Below, piece by piece: positions 1-8,057 of a stretch of 64,000 bases of DNA. Below the pieces are notes generated by a model, which saw only the letters and a list, made by a program, of their open reading frames with translations, was not told where the DNA came from and did not search any database. The translations under genes and the position numbers were made by a program. This DNA comes from an uncultured Alphaproteobacteria bacterium. GTDB taxonomy: Bacteria; Pseudomonadota; Alphaproteobacteria; JALCBB01. Numbering within the stretch: the first letter of the stretch is position 1; every line of letters begins with the position of its first letter. The stretch spans positions 1,162,335-1,226,334 of the forward strand of contig OY279575.1 of assembly GCA_958267355.1 (NCBI GenBank), given 5' to 3'.

Positions 1-200
1 ACGCCTGCCGTATAGATCCCCCGCGGACGGTGATACTTGAAGCTACGTCCGACGAAGTGGATTCCGTGAGCAAGCAAGGCACTTGCTAAGGTATCGCCGT
101 GAAAGCCGTGCAGGGTTCTTCCGCCCCAAGAAAATTGGAGCAGTTGCGAACGATCGATATGTCCGCCGCTTGGCAGACGATATTTTGCGACAGCTTTCAC
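1..200 (-). CDS. soxA: Sarcosine oxidase subunit alpha, N-terminus only (partial)
   Basis: The minus strand reads from a GTG at 200, preceded by a GAGAAG ribosome binding site, off the left edge of the window. The 66 visible residues include GGHIDRSQLLQFSWGG and GDTLASALLAHG and then VGRSFKYHRPRGI. These are the beginning of the alpha subunit of heterotetrameric sarcosine oxidase, which carries the NAD and tetrahydrofolate sites further along. The enzyme oxidises sarcosine to glycine and passes the one-carbon unit to tetrahydrofolate. The gene follows soxB and soxD in the usual BDA order. The start codon is inferred; the stop and about 930 further residues lie outside the window. Confidence 0.9.
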   Translation of the reverse strand, partial: MKAVAKYRLPSGGHIDRSQLLQFSWGGRTLHGFHGDTLASALLAHGIHFVGRSFKYHRPRGIYTAG

Positions 201-208
201 TTTACGCT

Positions 209-256
209 TCTCGGGGTAATTCTCGGGGCAATTCTTGGTGCAATTCTCGTTTGTGG
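209..256. repeat. 12-bp tandem repeat in the soxD-soxA spacer
   Basis: Three to four 12-bp units of the form TCTCGGGGTAAT lie head to tail between the soxD stop and the soxA start. On the minus strand each unit reads roughly ATTGCCCCGAGA, so the array ends just before the probable soxA ribosome binding site and may supply part of it. Confidence 0.8.
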
Positions 257-550
257 TTAGACTTCCTTGCGCTCGGGCACCGCTGGCGGAGCTTCAAGCA
301 TCGGAGCTGACCCGTAAATCTGATTAGAAACCGTATCACGCACGACACGGAAGTATTTTCCGCATCCGTGCAGGTGGAGCCACAGCTCGTGGTGTGTGCC
401 CTTCGGGTTGTGGCGGTAATAGACATAATCCGCCCACTCTTGGTCGGAAAGCTCAGGCGGATTTTTCGGACGCGCAATTCCGCCTTCACCTGCGTAGGTG
501 AATTCGGCTTCGGCGCGTTCGCCACACCAAGGACAAGGTATCAGCAACAT
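257..550 (-). CDS. soxD: Sarcosine oxidase subunit delta
   Basis: A 97-residue protein starting MLLIPCPWCGERAEAEF, the usual length for SoxD. Cys6, Cys9, His59 and Cys63 can be counted directly and match the zinc ligands known for this family. Other family features are the middle YVYYRHNPKG and HELWLHLHGCGKYF. The delta subunit is a small structural zinc protein of the cytoplasmic heterotetramer. The gene lies between soxB upstream and soxA downstream on the same strand, and its spacers are short-repeat DNA. The identification is secure; its exact role in assembly is known only from the family. Confidence 0.95.
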   Translation of the reverse strand: MLLIPCPWCGERAEAEFTYAGEGGIARPKNPPELSDQEWADYVYYRHNPKGTHHELWLHLHGCGKYFRVVRDTVSNQIYGSAPMLEAPPAVPERKEV

Positions 551-680
551 AATTGTCTTCTTGTGTCTTTTTGTGTCTCTGTGTTTGTTCGTGCGTTGAT
601 TGGCGCGTTCGTTAGCGTGTGGGTTAGCCTATTGGTTAGCCGTTGGTTCGTGTGTTCGTTAGCGTCTTGGTTGGTGGGCT
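551..680. repeat. Degenerate GTTAGC-rich repeat spacer between soxB and soxD
   Basis: This 130-bp spacer is low-complexity DNA in which GTTAGC or GTTCGTTAGC recurs irregularly with T- and G-rich filler. No gene or clear promoter is visible. It separates two genes that are probably co-transcribed. Confidence 0.6.
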
Positions 681-1928
681 TTAGTGTGCGACAGCGGCGG
701 CGGAGTGTTCATCAATGATAAGTCCGCTGGCGAAGCGGTTGAGCGTAAAGCCTTCTGCTTTGGGATGCGGTGAGCCATTTGCGACCAAGTGGGCAAACGC
801 TAGAGCCGAGCCAGGAGTCGCTTTAAATCCGCCTGTTCCCCAGCCGCAGTTGATGAAAAGGTTTTCCACGGGTGTTGGCGAAAGTATTGCCGAAGCGTCA
901 GGAGCAATATCAACGACTCCGCCCCACGAGCGCAACATACGCAAGCGGCGGAACTGCGGGAACAAGTGGCATACGGCTCCGATACTTCCTGCCAAGACAT
1001 GTGGCGAGCCGCGTTGTGCGTAGCCGTTGTAGGCGTCAGCTCCGCCGCCGATGACTAGCTCACCTTTGTCGGATTGGCTGACATAGCCGTGGATTGCTCC
1101 AGACATAATCACGGTGTTCAGGCAGGGCTTGAGCGGCTCTGACACCAGAGCCTGCAACGGACGCGACTCAATCGGCAAACGAAACCCTGCAAGGTTTGCC
1201 AAAACGCTTGCGTGTCCTGCGGGAACAAGCGCGACTTTATCGGCTTCAATAGCTCCGCGTGTGGTTTCAACGCCGCGCACTTTTCCGCCTTCAATACGGA
1301 ATCCATTGACGGTGCATTGTTCAATGATATCTACACCGAGTGCATCGGCGGCGCGTGCATATCCCCAAGCGACGGCATCGTGTCGGGCTGTGCCTGCTGT
1401 GCGTTGTAGTGAAGCTCCTAGCACGGGCAGGCGCGGACAAGCTACATGCATTTCGGGTACTTCTTTTTTGATTTGTGCGGGTGTTAAAAACTCTCCTTCT
1501 ATTCCGCTGGCTTGGTTGGCAAGGACTCGTCTCTGCACTCCTTTCAGATCGTGTTCGTCGTGACACAGGTTCAGCACGCCACGCGGAGAAAACATTACAT
1601 TGTAATTAACTTCCTGCGACAGAGTCTCCCACAGGGAGCGGGCAAGTTCGTAGAGTCCGCCTGACTCGTCTTGCAGATAGTTTGAGCGAATGATTGTGGT
1701 GTTGCGTCCTGTATTGCCGCCGCCGAGCCAGCCGCGTTCTAGGACTGCGATTTTGCGTAGTCCGTGGTGTTTGGCGAGATAGTATGCGGTGCCGAGTCCG
1801 TGTCCGCCTGCGCCGACGACGATGACATCGTAGTGCTGGCGTGGCTCTGGGGAACGCCAGGCGCGTTGCCAGTGGCGGTGTCCGCGAAAGGCGTGATAGG
1901 CGAGCGAGATGGCGGAATATTTCTGCAC
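681..1928 (-). CDS. soxB: Sarcosine oxidase subunit beta (FAD/FMN)
   Basis: A 415-residue flavoprotein that dehydrogenates sarcosine. The FAD-binding GAGGHG is at residues 39-44, after a typical amphipathic leader. The motif ARHDAVAWGYAR places His183 where the family carries covalently bound FMN. The C-terminal WGGVVDIAPDASAILS and GWGTGGFKATPGS complete the DAO-type fold. Length is normal for SoxB. It is the first gene of a minus-strand soxBDA operon. The 460-bp upstream spacer is mostly short repeats plus one inverted repeat. No riboswitch or regulator is seen. Confidence 0.96.
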   Translation of the reverse strand: MQKYSAISLAYHAFRGHRHWQRAWRSPEPRQHYDVIVVGAGGHGLGTAYYLAKHHGLRKIAVLERGWLGGGNTGRNTTIIRSNYLQDESGGLYELARSLWETLSQEVNYNVMFSPRGVLNLCHDEHDLKGVQRRVLANQASGIEGEFLTPAQIKKEVPEMHVACPRLPVLGASLQRTAGTARHDAVAWGYARAADALGVDIIEQCTVNGFRIEGGKVRGVETTRGAIEADKVALVPAGHASVLANLAGFRLPIESRPLQALVSEPLKPCLNTVIMSGAIHGYVSQSDKGELVIGGGADAYNGYAQRGSPHVLAGSIGAVCHLFPQFRRLRMLRSWGGVVDIAPDASAILSPTPVENLFINCGWGTGGFKATPGSALAFAHLVANGSPHPKAEGFTLNRFASGLIIDEHSAAAVAH

Positions 1929-2069
1929 GGAGAGTCCAAACGATACGAAAAGGTGTCAGGAAAGCCACCAACAAAGCCCCAACACAGATGGGACACAAAT
2001 GGGACAAAGTGGCGAGCCTACGGCAAGGCTTGGAGCCAAGCTAATCTAGCCCGCCCGCTTGGTGCTGAC

Positions 2070-2095
2070 TAGCCCCTCCGCTAGTGGAAGGGCTA
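2070..2095. other. Inverted repeat, possible stem-loop
   Basis: TAGCCCCTCC and GGAAGGGCTA form 10-bp arms with one mismatch around a 6-base loop. There is no T-run on either side, so it is not a standard intrinsic terminator. It could be an operator or RNA structure in the soxB leader, or remnant repeat DNA. Confidence 0.4.
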
Positions 2096-2141
2096 TGCAC
2101 GGGGGCAAGCCAGTCATTTTTCGGCTATCTTGTGTTTGCCT

Positions 2142-2205
2142 TGTGGCTTGTGCTTGGTGTGGCTTGTGCTTGGTGTGGCTTGTGCTGGCTGTGGCTTGTG
2201 CTGGG
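2142..2205. repeat. 16-bp tandem repeat, four units
   Basis: Four consecutive 16-bp units begin TGTGGCTTGTGCT. The first two are identical and the last two differ at the end. The array is non-coding and lies upstream of gpt. Confidence 0.85.
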
Positions 2206-2273
2206 CGTTAAGCCTGTAGCTGGTATCTTTGCTGACACTTGATTAGATATCCTTGGCGATGGTTCATTAATCC

Positions 2274-2376
2274 CTCACCGATACCCCTTTACCCTTACCC
2301 CTTACCCTTTACCGATACCCCCTACCCTTTACCCTTTACCCATACCCCTTACCCTTTACCCCTTACCAATACCCCC
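2274..2376. repeat. C/T-rich CCTTTACC array before gpt
   Basis: About 100 bp consist of variants of CCCTTTACC and CCGATACCCC, so the plus strand is almost free of G. The array ends a few bases before the gpt ribosome binding site and would be transcribed as a C-rich leader if the promoter lies upstream. Confidence 0.85.
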
Positions 2377-2390
2377 AAGGAGACTTCTCA

Positions 2391-3041
2391 ATGGAGCCCA
2401 ATACACCCAATACAACAGAGCCGCGTTCAACAGAGTCCAGTTCTACGGATTCCAGTTCTACGGATTCCAGTTCTGCGGATTCCAGTTCTACGGATTCCAG
2501 TTCTACAGAAACGGGTGCGCCGACAAAGTTTTTTTCCGTCACTTGGGCGGAGCTACACCGTGACTCAAAGGTTTTGGCGTGGCGTTTGGCGCAGAATGCT
2601 CCTGCGGGGGGCTGGCGTGGCGTTGTGGCGGTGACGCGGGGTGGATTGGTACCATCTGCGGTGGTGGCGCGTGAGTTGGATATACGCATTATTGAGACTC
2701 TGGGTTCGGTGGGCTATCGCGACAAGGTACGTTTGGAGCGAGCGCAACTTTTGAAGCCTGCAATCTTGGCGGTGGAAGTGCGTGGTAAAGACTGGCTGGT
2801 TGTGGATGATTTAGTTGATACGGGAACTACGGCGGCGTTGGTGCGTGAGCAGTTGCCTGAAGCGCATTTTGCGACGATTTACGCTAAGCCTGAAGGCAAG
2901 GACTCTGTTGATTCTTTTGTTACTGAAGTCAGCCAAGACACTTGGATATTATTTCCGTGGGATACTGAACTGCGTGAAGCGACTCCGATAGCGAATTTGC
3001 GTCTTGGTGCGGGTATGCCTGAGACGATGACAAGCGGATAG
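2391..3041 (+). CDS. gpt: Xanthine(-guanine) phosphoribosyltransferase
   Basis: A purine salvage enzyme that joins PRPP with xanthine, guanine or hypoxanthine. The conserved part starts near residue 47 (FFSVTWAELHRDSKVLAWRL). The PRPP loop VVDDLVDTGTT lies at residues 137-147, and VTEVSQDTWILFPWD near the C-terminus is typical of Gpt. The start is set by AAGGAG eight bases before the ATG. The oddity is a Ser/Thr/Asp-rich extension of about 45 residues encoded by five perfect or near-perfect 15-bp units at 2436-2510. It adds to an otherwise normal length of about 170 and is probably disordered. The core is intact. Confidence 0.95.
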   Translation: MEPNTPNTTEPRSTESSSTDSSSTDSSSADSSSTDSSSTETGAPTKFFSVTWAELHRDSKVLAWRLAQNAPAGGWRGVVAVTRGGLVPSAVVARELDIRIIETLGSVGYRDKVRLERAQLLKPAILAVEVRGKDWLVVDDLVDTGTTAALVREQLPEAHFATIYAKPEGKDSVDSFVTEVSQDTWILFPWDTELREATPIANLRLGAGMPETMTSG

Positions 3042-3056
3042 CCTTAAGCAGGCGAT

Positions 3057-3180
3057 TTAGCGAACAGGTTTAGACAGGCGATTTAGTGCATAGGTTTAAA
3101 CAAGCAGCGTGGCGGACAGGCTTAGACAAACAGGTTTGGATAAACAGGTTTAGACGGACAATTTAAAACAGGCGGATTTA
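3057..3180. repeat. Degenerate AACAGGTTTAGAC repeats between gpt and fmt
   Basis: Variants of ACAGGTTTAGAC and GGCGATTTAG alternate through this spacer, at least seven times. No gene or clear terminator is seen. Confidence 0.7.
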
Positions 3181-3191
3181 GGCACGTGGTG

Positions 3192-4157
3192 ATGCAAGTT
3201 GCATTTTTCGGTACGCCTGAGTTGGCAGAAGTGGTACTTGTTGCCTTAGAGAAAGCACTCGCGGAACGCGGTGGCAAGATTGCGCAGATCTGGACTCGTC
3301 CGCCTGTGGCTCGTGATAGGGGCAAGCGGGTTCAGGCGAGTCCTGTTTCTTTGTGGGCGCAGGAACGCGGCTATGCGGTGCGTGAGCCTGAACAACTCGG
3401 AGGCAAAGAAGCGGAATTTTTGCGGGCTATAGATCTTGCTATTGTTTTTGCCTACGGAGAAAAACTTCCGCGAGAAGTTTTAGTGGCTCCGAAATTTGGC
3501 TGTATAAACTTGCATCCATCTTTACTGCCGCGATGGCGTGGAGCTACACCCTGCAACGCGGCAATTTTAGCAGGAGACAAAACAAGCGGCTGGTCTTGGC
3601 TTCGTATGACTGAAGAAATGGATGCAGGGCCAATTCTGATGCAATCGGAGTCAGCCATTGGCGGACAAGAAACAGCTGAAGATTTAGAAACGCGCCTGGT
3701 TGCTGAAGCCGCGACTGCCCTGCCCGCCTTAATCAACGGGCTTGCAAACAACACCTTGGAAGCCTGTGAGCAGGATTCAACGCACGCTACCTATGCTCCA
3801 AAGCTGACCCGCGAAGCTGGGCTTTTAGATTGGCGGACAAGTGCTGAAGATTTGGCGCGGCGTGTGCGGGCTTTGGCACCTTGGCCTGGCACTTGGTGTC
3901 CCTTGGCAGTGCCGACAGAGAGCAGTGAGCGGCTGAAGGTTTTAGAAGTGCGGGCGAGCGACAAGCCGCAGGAGTCCAAAGCCATTGGTAGCGTCTTACG
4001 GGGAGAAAAAGCTGAAGATGCACTACAAGTGGCTTGTGGCGAAGGCGGCACGGAGCGACTCATTCTTTTGCGTGTCCAGAGACAGGGGCGCAAGCCCATG
4101 ACAGGAGCAGAACTTCAACGCGGCTTTGCTCTGCCTGAACAACTTCCCGTGCCGTAG
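3192..4157 (+). CDS. fmt: Methionyl-tRNA formyltransferase
   Basis: It formylates initiator Met-tRNA with 10-formyl-tetrahydrofolate. Counting from the ATG at 3192, Asn106, His108 and Asp144 fall exactly where the catalytic residues of the family are, in INLHPSLLPRWRGATP and EEMDAGPIL. Length is 321 residues, near the usual 310-320. GTG codons at 3186 and 3189 are alternative starts. truA follows on the same strand; def, its common partner, is not here. The last three codons and the stop form the start of a 25-bp tandem repeat. Confidence 0.96.
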   Translation: MQVAFFGTPELAEVVLVALEKALAERGGKIAQIWTRPPVARDRGKRVQASPVSLWAQERGYAVREPEQLGGKEAEFLRAIDLAIVFAYGEKLPREVLVAPKFGCINLHPSLLPRWRGATPCNAAILAGDKTSGWSWLRMTEEMDAGPILMQSESAIGGQETAEDLETRLVAEAATALPALINGLANNTLEACEQDSTHATYAPKLTREAGLLDWRTSAEDLARRVRALAPWPGTWCPLAVPTESSERLKVLEVRASDKPQESKAIGSVLRGEKAEDALQVACGEGGTERLILLRVQRQGRKPMTGAELQRGFALPEQLPVP

Positions 4158-4248
4158 GGTTTTCTTGCCCCTTGTGCTGTAAAACTTCCCTTCCCTCTGT
4201 GCCGTAAAGTTTTCCTTCCCCCTGTGCCGTAAAGTTTTCCTCAAGCCT
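4149..4248 (+). repeat. 25-bp tandem repeat that includes the fmt stop codon
   Basis: Four 25-bp units start GTGCCGTA(A/G). Unit 1 (4149-4173) is the fmt end, coding Val-Pro-stop. Units 2-4 (4174-4248) repeat it without a gap. Since 25 is not divisible by three, the copied stop codons occur in successive frames. Confidence 0.93.
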
Positions 4249-4272
4249 TGTGGCTTTACACTCCCTACACCT

Positions 4273-5052
4273 ATGCCCGACTCAACGCGCTATCACCTTG
4301 TCTTGGAATACGACGGCACGCGCTTTTGTGGCTGGCAATCGCAAAGCAACGCGCTTTCCGTTCAGGACACCCTAGAAGAAGCTATATTCCGCTATAGCCG
4401 TGCGCGGGTTCGCACGGTGGCGGCAGGACGCACTGACACAGGCGTGCATGCTTTGGCGCAACAGATCCACTTTGACTTGCCGGGTCAGCCTGCGGCACAG
4501 GAAGTGCGTGATGCACTGAACTACTATTTACGGGCAGGACAAAGTCACGACATCACGGTAACGCAAGCGGCAATTGCGCATTCTGAATTTCATGCTCGCT
4601 TTGATGCGGTGCGCCGCCACTATCTTTACCGTCTTTTGGTGCATCCGACTCCGCCTGCTTTAGACAGAAAGCGTGTGTTATGGGTGCGCCACCCGATTAA
4701 CCTACCCGCCATGGAGCAAGCGGCAAGTTGTCTTCTTGGCAAGCACGATTTTTCGGCTTTTCGGGCGGCGAGCTGTCAGGCGAAGACTTCCATTCGCACG
4801 ATGGAAAGCCTGACACTCACCCAGCAGACCACAGCGACAGGAGACGAAGTGCATCTTCGCTTCACTGCCGATGGATTCCTGCAGAATCAGATTCGCATTA
4901 TTGTCGGCAGTCTTCTGATGATTGGCTTGGAGCGTTGGCAGCCCGAGCGTTTGGAGCAGATTCTCCAATCTGCCCGTCGTAGCGAAGCAGGCCCTACGGC
5001 GGCGGCACAGGGGCTCTATTTTGCGGGCGCAGATTACCCCCCTGTTCCTTAG
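4273..5052 (+). CDS. truA: tRNA pseudouridine(38-40) synthase
   Basis: A 259-residue TruA that converts uridines 38-40 of the tRNA anticodon arm to pseudouridine. The catalytic Asp55 is in RTDTGVHA (residues 53-60). YDGTRFCGWQSQ near the N-terminus and FLQNQIRIIVGSLLMIGLERW near the C-terminus are typical. Length is normal. It follows fmt after a repeat spacer of about 115 bp and may be co-transcribed with it. Confidence 0.96.
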   Translation: MPDSTRYHLVLEYDGTRFCGWQSQSNALSVQDTLEEAIFRYSRARVRTVAAGRTDTGVHALAQQIHFDLPGQPAAQEVRDALNYYLRAGQSHDITVTQAAIAHSEFHARFDAVRRHYLYRLLVHPTPPALDRKRVLWVRHPINLPAMEQAASCLLGKHDFSAFRAASCQAKTSIRTMESLTLTQQTTATGDEVHLRFTADGFLQNQIRIIVGSLLMIGLERWQPERLEQILQSARRSEAGPTAAAQGLYFAGADYPPVP

Positions 5053-5155
5053 AGTGGCTCTACACTTGCCAGCCCGCCTGTGGCTTGGCACAATAGCGAT
5101 GGAGCGACTTGTAGCTCCCTGAATGGCACCACAGGATTAAACACAGGATTAGCCC

Positions 5156-5713
5156 GTGTCTTCTAACTCGTCTCTTGAAGGAAACAAGATTGCGGCGGCG
5201 GTGTTGGTCGCGGGGATTGTTGCGATGTTGAGCGGCTTTATTGCCGATCAATTTTTCCACGCTGAGACTTTAGAAACCGATGCTTATCCGATTGCGGTGG
5301 TGGAAACGGCGGCGGCAAGCACGATTGCTGAAGAGCCGCCACTGACTCGCGATGAGATCTTGGTTTTGATTTCCAGTGCCAGTCTTGACCAAGGAGCCAA
5401 GGTGGCAAAGAAGTGCGTGAGCTGCCATACCTTCGGACAAGGCGAGCCTGACAAAATTGGTCCGAACCTGTGGAATTCGATTAATCGTCCGATTGCATCG
5501 GAAGGAGATTTTGAATACTCCAAGGCGTTTCAGGCTTTGGCGGCTACGGGTTTTGTTTGGGATTACGAACAGCTCTTTCATTATTTAGAAAAGCCTGCCC
5601 GCCATATCAAAGGCACGAAGATGTCTTTTGCGGGGCTGAAAAAAGAATCGGACAGAGCGGCGATTATTGAATATTTGCGCCAACAGGCAAGCACTCCTGC
5701 TCCCCTAGAATAG
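5156..5713 (+). CDS. Membrane-anchored c-type cytochrome (CycM-like)
   Basis: A 185-residue protein starting at GTG. A hydrophobic segment at residues 12-30 is an uncleaved signal anchor. It is followed by a linker and one class I cytochrome c domain with the haem motif CVSCH at 87-91, IGPNLW at 101-106 and the likely axial Met156 in GTKMSF. Membrane-bound cytochromes of this type carry electrons between the bc1 complex and a terminal oxidase. A location near kdsB and pheA is familiar in alphaproteobacteria. A long repeat tract follows the stop. Confidence 0.9.
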   Translation: MSSNSSLEGNKIAAAVLVAGIVAMLSGFIADQFFHAETLETDAYPIAVVETAAASTIAEEPPLTRDEILVLISSASLDQGAKVAKKCVSCHTFGQGEPDKIGPNLWNSINRPIASEGDFEYSKAFQALAATGFVWDYEQLFHYLEKPARHIKGTKMSFAGLKKESDRAAIIEYLRQQASTPAPLE

Positions 5714-6230
5714 CCGCTGTCGGGGCTTGCCCTGTTAAAAGCCCCCTACACGCCTTGTAAGCCTTCCACAGCCCTTTACAGCCCTATAAGCCCTATATCG
5801 CCCCTGTAAGCCCCTTACAGCCCCTGTAAGCCCTGTAAAGCCCATATACGCCTTACAAGCCGCCTACACGCCCTGTAAGCCTTCTACAGCCCTGATACTG
5901 CCCTACAAGCCTTATATCGCCCTATAAGCCCCTTATAGCCCCTGTAAGCCCCTTACAGCCCTACAAGCCCTATATCGCCCCTACAAGCCCTGTAAAGCCC
6001 CCATACGCCTTACAAGCCCTGTAAAGCCCCTATACGCCTTACAAGCCCCCTACACGCCTTGTAAGCCTTCTACAGCCCTGATACTGCCCTACAAGCCCTT
6101 ACAGCCCTGTAAAGCCCCCTATACGCCTTACAAGCCGCCTACACGCCCTGTAAGCCCCTTACAGCCCGTATACCACCCTATAAGCCCCTTACACAGCCCG
6201 ACAAGCCTTACACGCCCCTACAGGCGTCTC
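5714..6230. repeat. Long array of CCCTGTAAG/CTTACAG units
   Basis: More than 500 bp between convergent genes consist of variants of CCTGTAAGCCCCTTACAGC, CCTATACGCCTTACAAG and CCCTATATCG. Three stretches (5804-5820, 5942-5958, 6148-6164) are perfect inverted repeats: CTGTAAG, CCC, CTTACAG. Many others are near-palindromic. There is no coding signal. If transcribed, it could form many small hairpins and may help terminate both neighbours. A related array lies at 53280-53690. Confidence 0.9.
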
Positions 6231-6254
6231 TGTGGGTCTGATTGTCCTGTCTGG

Positions 6255-7136
6255 CTAATCGCCTAACGGACTGGCTTTCCCTGTACGGCGAAAATCAGCG
6301 GCGGGATAGCTCCCTAAGATTTTCACCTCTTTGCTATAGAAGGCGAGTTCTTCTAGGGCGAGCCGCACGGACTCATCATTCGGATTCCCCTCCACATCGG
6401 CATAAAACTGCGCGACCCGAAACTTAGAGTCACAAATATAGCTTTCTAGCTTGGTAATATTGACTCCGTTGGTAGCAAAGCCTCCCAACGCTTTGTATAA
6501 AGCGGCAGGGACAGAACGCACCCGAAAAATCAGACTGGTTATCCAATCTTCTATCTTCTTGTCGTATTCCAAGCCTTCACGGGCGAGAATTAGAAACCGC
6601 GTGGTGTTTTCTTCTTCGTCTTGCACATTGGCGGCAAGCACTTCTAGTCCATAGACGCGAGCGGCGAGTGGTGAAGCCAAGGCTGCATCTTCCACATTTT
6701 GTAGCACTGCTAAATCGCGAGCGGCTCCTGCTGTGTCGGCATGCACTCTTGGTTCCCAACCTTGCTTTTCAATAAACAGGCGGCACTGGCTTAGTGCCTG
6801 CTCGTGGCTATGGACTCGCTGAATTGAATCAAGCGAAGTGCCAGCTACAGCCATAAGTGCGTGGCGCACTTCTTGGTATTCCTCGCCGACGACACGCAGT
6901 TCGGAACGCGGCAGAATATCGTGAATTCCTGCGACTCGTCCTGCTCGTGCATTTTCTACGGGCAGGATGGCGCGATCGGCTTTTCCCTCGCGCACTTGCT
7001 TACAGCAATCGTCAAACCGCGGACAAGGAATAATTTCCGCTTGCGGAAAAAGCCTACGGCTAACAATTTCTGAATACGCACCTTTCACGCCCTGAAAGGT
7101 TACGCGTTGTACGCCGTTTTGGTTTATCTGGCTCAC
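6255..7136 (-). CDS. pheA: Prephenate dehydratase with ACT domain
   Basis: It converts prephenate to phenylpyruvate in phenylalanine synthesis. The dehydratase domain (about 10-185) carries the catalytic TTRF at 178-181. The ACT domain (about 200-280) with ALYKALGGFATNGVNITKLESY-like sequence gives phenylalanine feedback control. It lacks a chorismate mutase domain, which is a separate gene at 51157-51966. Length (293) fits the alphaproteobacterial monofunctional form. kdsB is upstream on the same strand, separated by a tandem duplication that covers the kdsB stop. Confidence 0.96.
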   Translation of the reverse strand: MSQINQNGVQRVTFQGVKGAYSEIVSRRLFPQAEIIPCPRFDDCCKQVREGKADRAILPVENARAGRVAGIHDILPRSELRVVGEEYQEVRHALMAVAGTSLDSIQRVHSHEQALSQCRLFIEKQGWEPRVHADTAGAARDLAVLQNVEDAALASPLAARVYGLEVLAANVQDEEENTTRFLILAREGLEYDKKIEDWITSLIFRVRSVPAALYKALGGFATNGVNITKLESYICDSKFRVAQFYADVEGNPNDESVRLALEELAFYSKEVKILGSYPAADFRRTGKASPLGD

Positions 7137-7170
7137 TTGGATATCTCCTGGGCTTTTGGGCTTATCTGTG

Positions 7171-7214
7171 GCTTATGCTTGGCTTATGGTTTGCTTATGC
7201 TTGGCTTATGGTTT
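7171..7214 (-). repeat. Perfect 22-bp duplication covering the kdsB stop
   Basis: Two identical 22-bp units (7171-7192, 7193-7214) stand head to tail. The kdsB stop (7206-7208) and its last codons Lys-Pro lie in the right-hand unit. The left-hand unit is a non-coding copy just downstream of kdsB. Confidence 0.95.
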
Positions 7215-7994
7215 GAGTGATTGTCGCACAAGTTCTAGTTCTTCTGCTGTATCCACCGCCAACGGAAAGGACTCTACTGCAATCGCGCTAATTTGCATTC
7301 CTGCTTCTAGGGCTCGCAACTGCTCTAATCCTTCGCGCTTTTCTAGCGCACTTGGAGTCAGTGCCACAAACTGCGCAAGGGCTTCGCGTCGCCAAGCATA
7401 GACTCCTATGTGGCCGTGGTATGCATTGCCTTCGCCTCCCCTTGTGCTGGCAGGAACGGGTGCGCGCGAAAAGTACGGAACAACTTGCGGAACCGAATCC
7501 ATAGCTACAGAATCCGTAGCTACAGAATCCTTAGCTACAGAGTCAGAAAAAACCACTGCTGCTTTTACAACTGCGGTGTCGGTGCTTTGCTCTTGGGTGA
7601 TGGGCGCACAAAGAGTTACAATTTCTGTCTTGGCGTAGGATAGGCTTGCGACGAGTCGGCGCAAATAGTTGGCGGGAAAAAACGGCGTATCGCCTTGCAG
7701 GTTGATGATCCACTTGTGCTGTCCGTCTGGGTCTAGTTTTTGTGCTGCTGCCCAGACGCGATCGGAACCTGAAGGTAGGTTTGGATCGGTTAGCACTCCT
7801 GTGCCGCCTGCTTGTTCTATGGCTTCAACGAGCTGTTCATCGGCACAGGCGACAGCGACGGGGCCCACTTCGGCTTTAACTGCCGCTTGCCAGGTGCGGA
7901 CAATTAACGGCACGCCGCCGATATCGGCGAGCATTTTGTTTGGCAAACGCCCTGAGTTGAGCCGTGCGGGAATAATGACAAGGAGAGAAGCCAC
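7206..7994 (-). CDS. kdsB: 3-deoxy-manno-octulosonate cytidylyltransferase
   Basis: It activates Kdo with CTP for lipopolysaccharide synthesis, so a Gram-negative envelope with Kdo is implied. The N-terminal VIIPARLNSGRLPNKML matches the nucleotide-binding loop. WIINLQGDTPF, VVPYFSRAPVP and HIGVYAWRREAL are family motifs. The start is GTG at 7994. Length 262 exceeds the usual 245-250 because of an inserted DSVA(K/T/M) repeat at residues 151-169, encoded by 15-bp units near 7488-7545. The insert is in a loop between conserved blocks and should be tolerated. Confidence 0.95.
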   Translation of the reverse strand: MASLLVIIPARLNSGRLPNKMLADIGGVPLIVRTWQAAVKAEVGPVAVACADEQLVEAIEQAGGTGVLTDPNLPSGSDRVWAAAQKLDPDGQHKWIINLQGDTPFFPANYLRRLVASLSYAKTEIVTLCAPITQEQSTDTAVVKAAVVFSDSVAKDSVATDSVAMDSVPQVVPYFSRAPVPASTRGGEGNAYHGHIGVYAWRREALAQFVALTPSALEKREGLEQLRALEAGMQISAIAVESFPLAVDTAEELELVRQSLKP

Positions 7995-7998
7995 TTTG

Positions 7999-8046
7999 CA
8001 ATTCGCTTGTTTTACAATTCGCTTGTTTTACAATTCGCTCGTTTTA
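7999..8046. repeat. 16-bp tandem repeat between dapE and kdsB
   Basis: Three 16-bp units starting CAATTCGCT and ending GTTTTA fill most of the spacer between the dapE stop and the kdsB start. They do not include either gene end. Confidence 0.9.
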
Positions 8047-8057
8047 GAAGCGTGGAT

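Larger units (their letters stand above)
1929..2390. other. Gene-free divergent spacer between soxB and gpt
   Basis: This 462-bp spacer lies between divergent genes. It holds an inverted repeat at 2070-2095, a 16-bp tandem repeat at 2142-2205 and a C/T-rich array at 2274-2376. The remainder, 1929-2069, shows no gene with convincing features. A GGCTATCTTG sequence at about 2123-2132 could be a -10 region for gpt (TATCTT), but there is no good -35. An AAGGAG ribosome binding site precedes the gpt start. Confidence 0.6.

Noticed and set aside
202..525. Alternative minus-strand frame of 107 codons over soxD
   Set aside because: SoxD in the other frame has all four zinc ligands at the known positions; this frame is its shadow.
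5740..6230. CRISPR array
   Set aside because: Repeats are degenerate, adjoining and without unique spacers of constant length; no cas genes are near.
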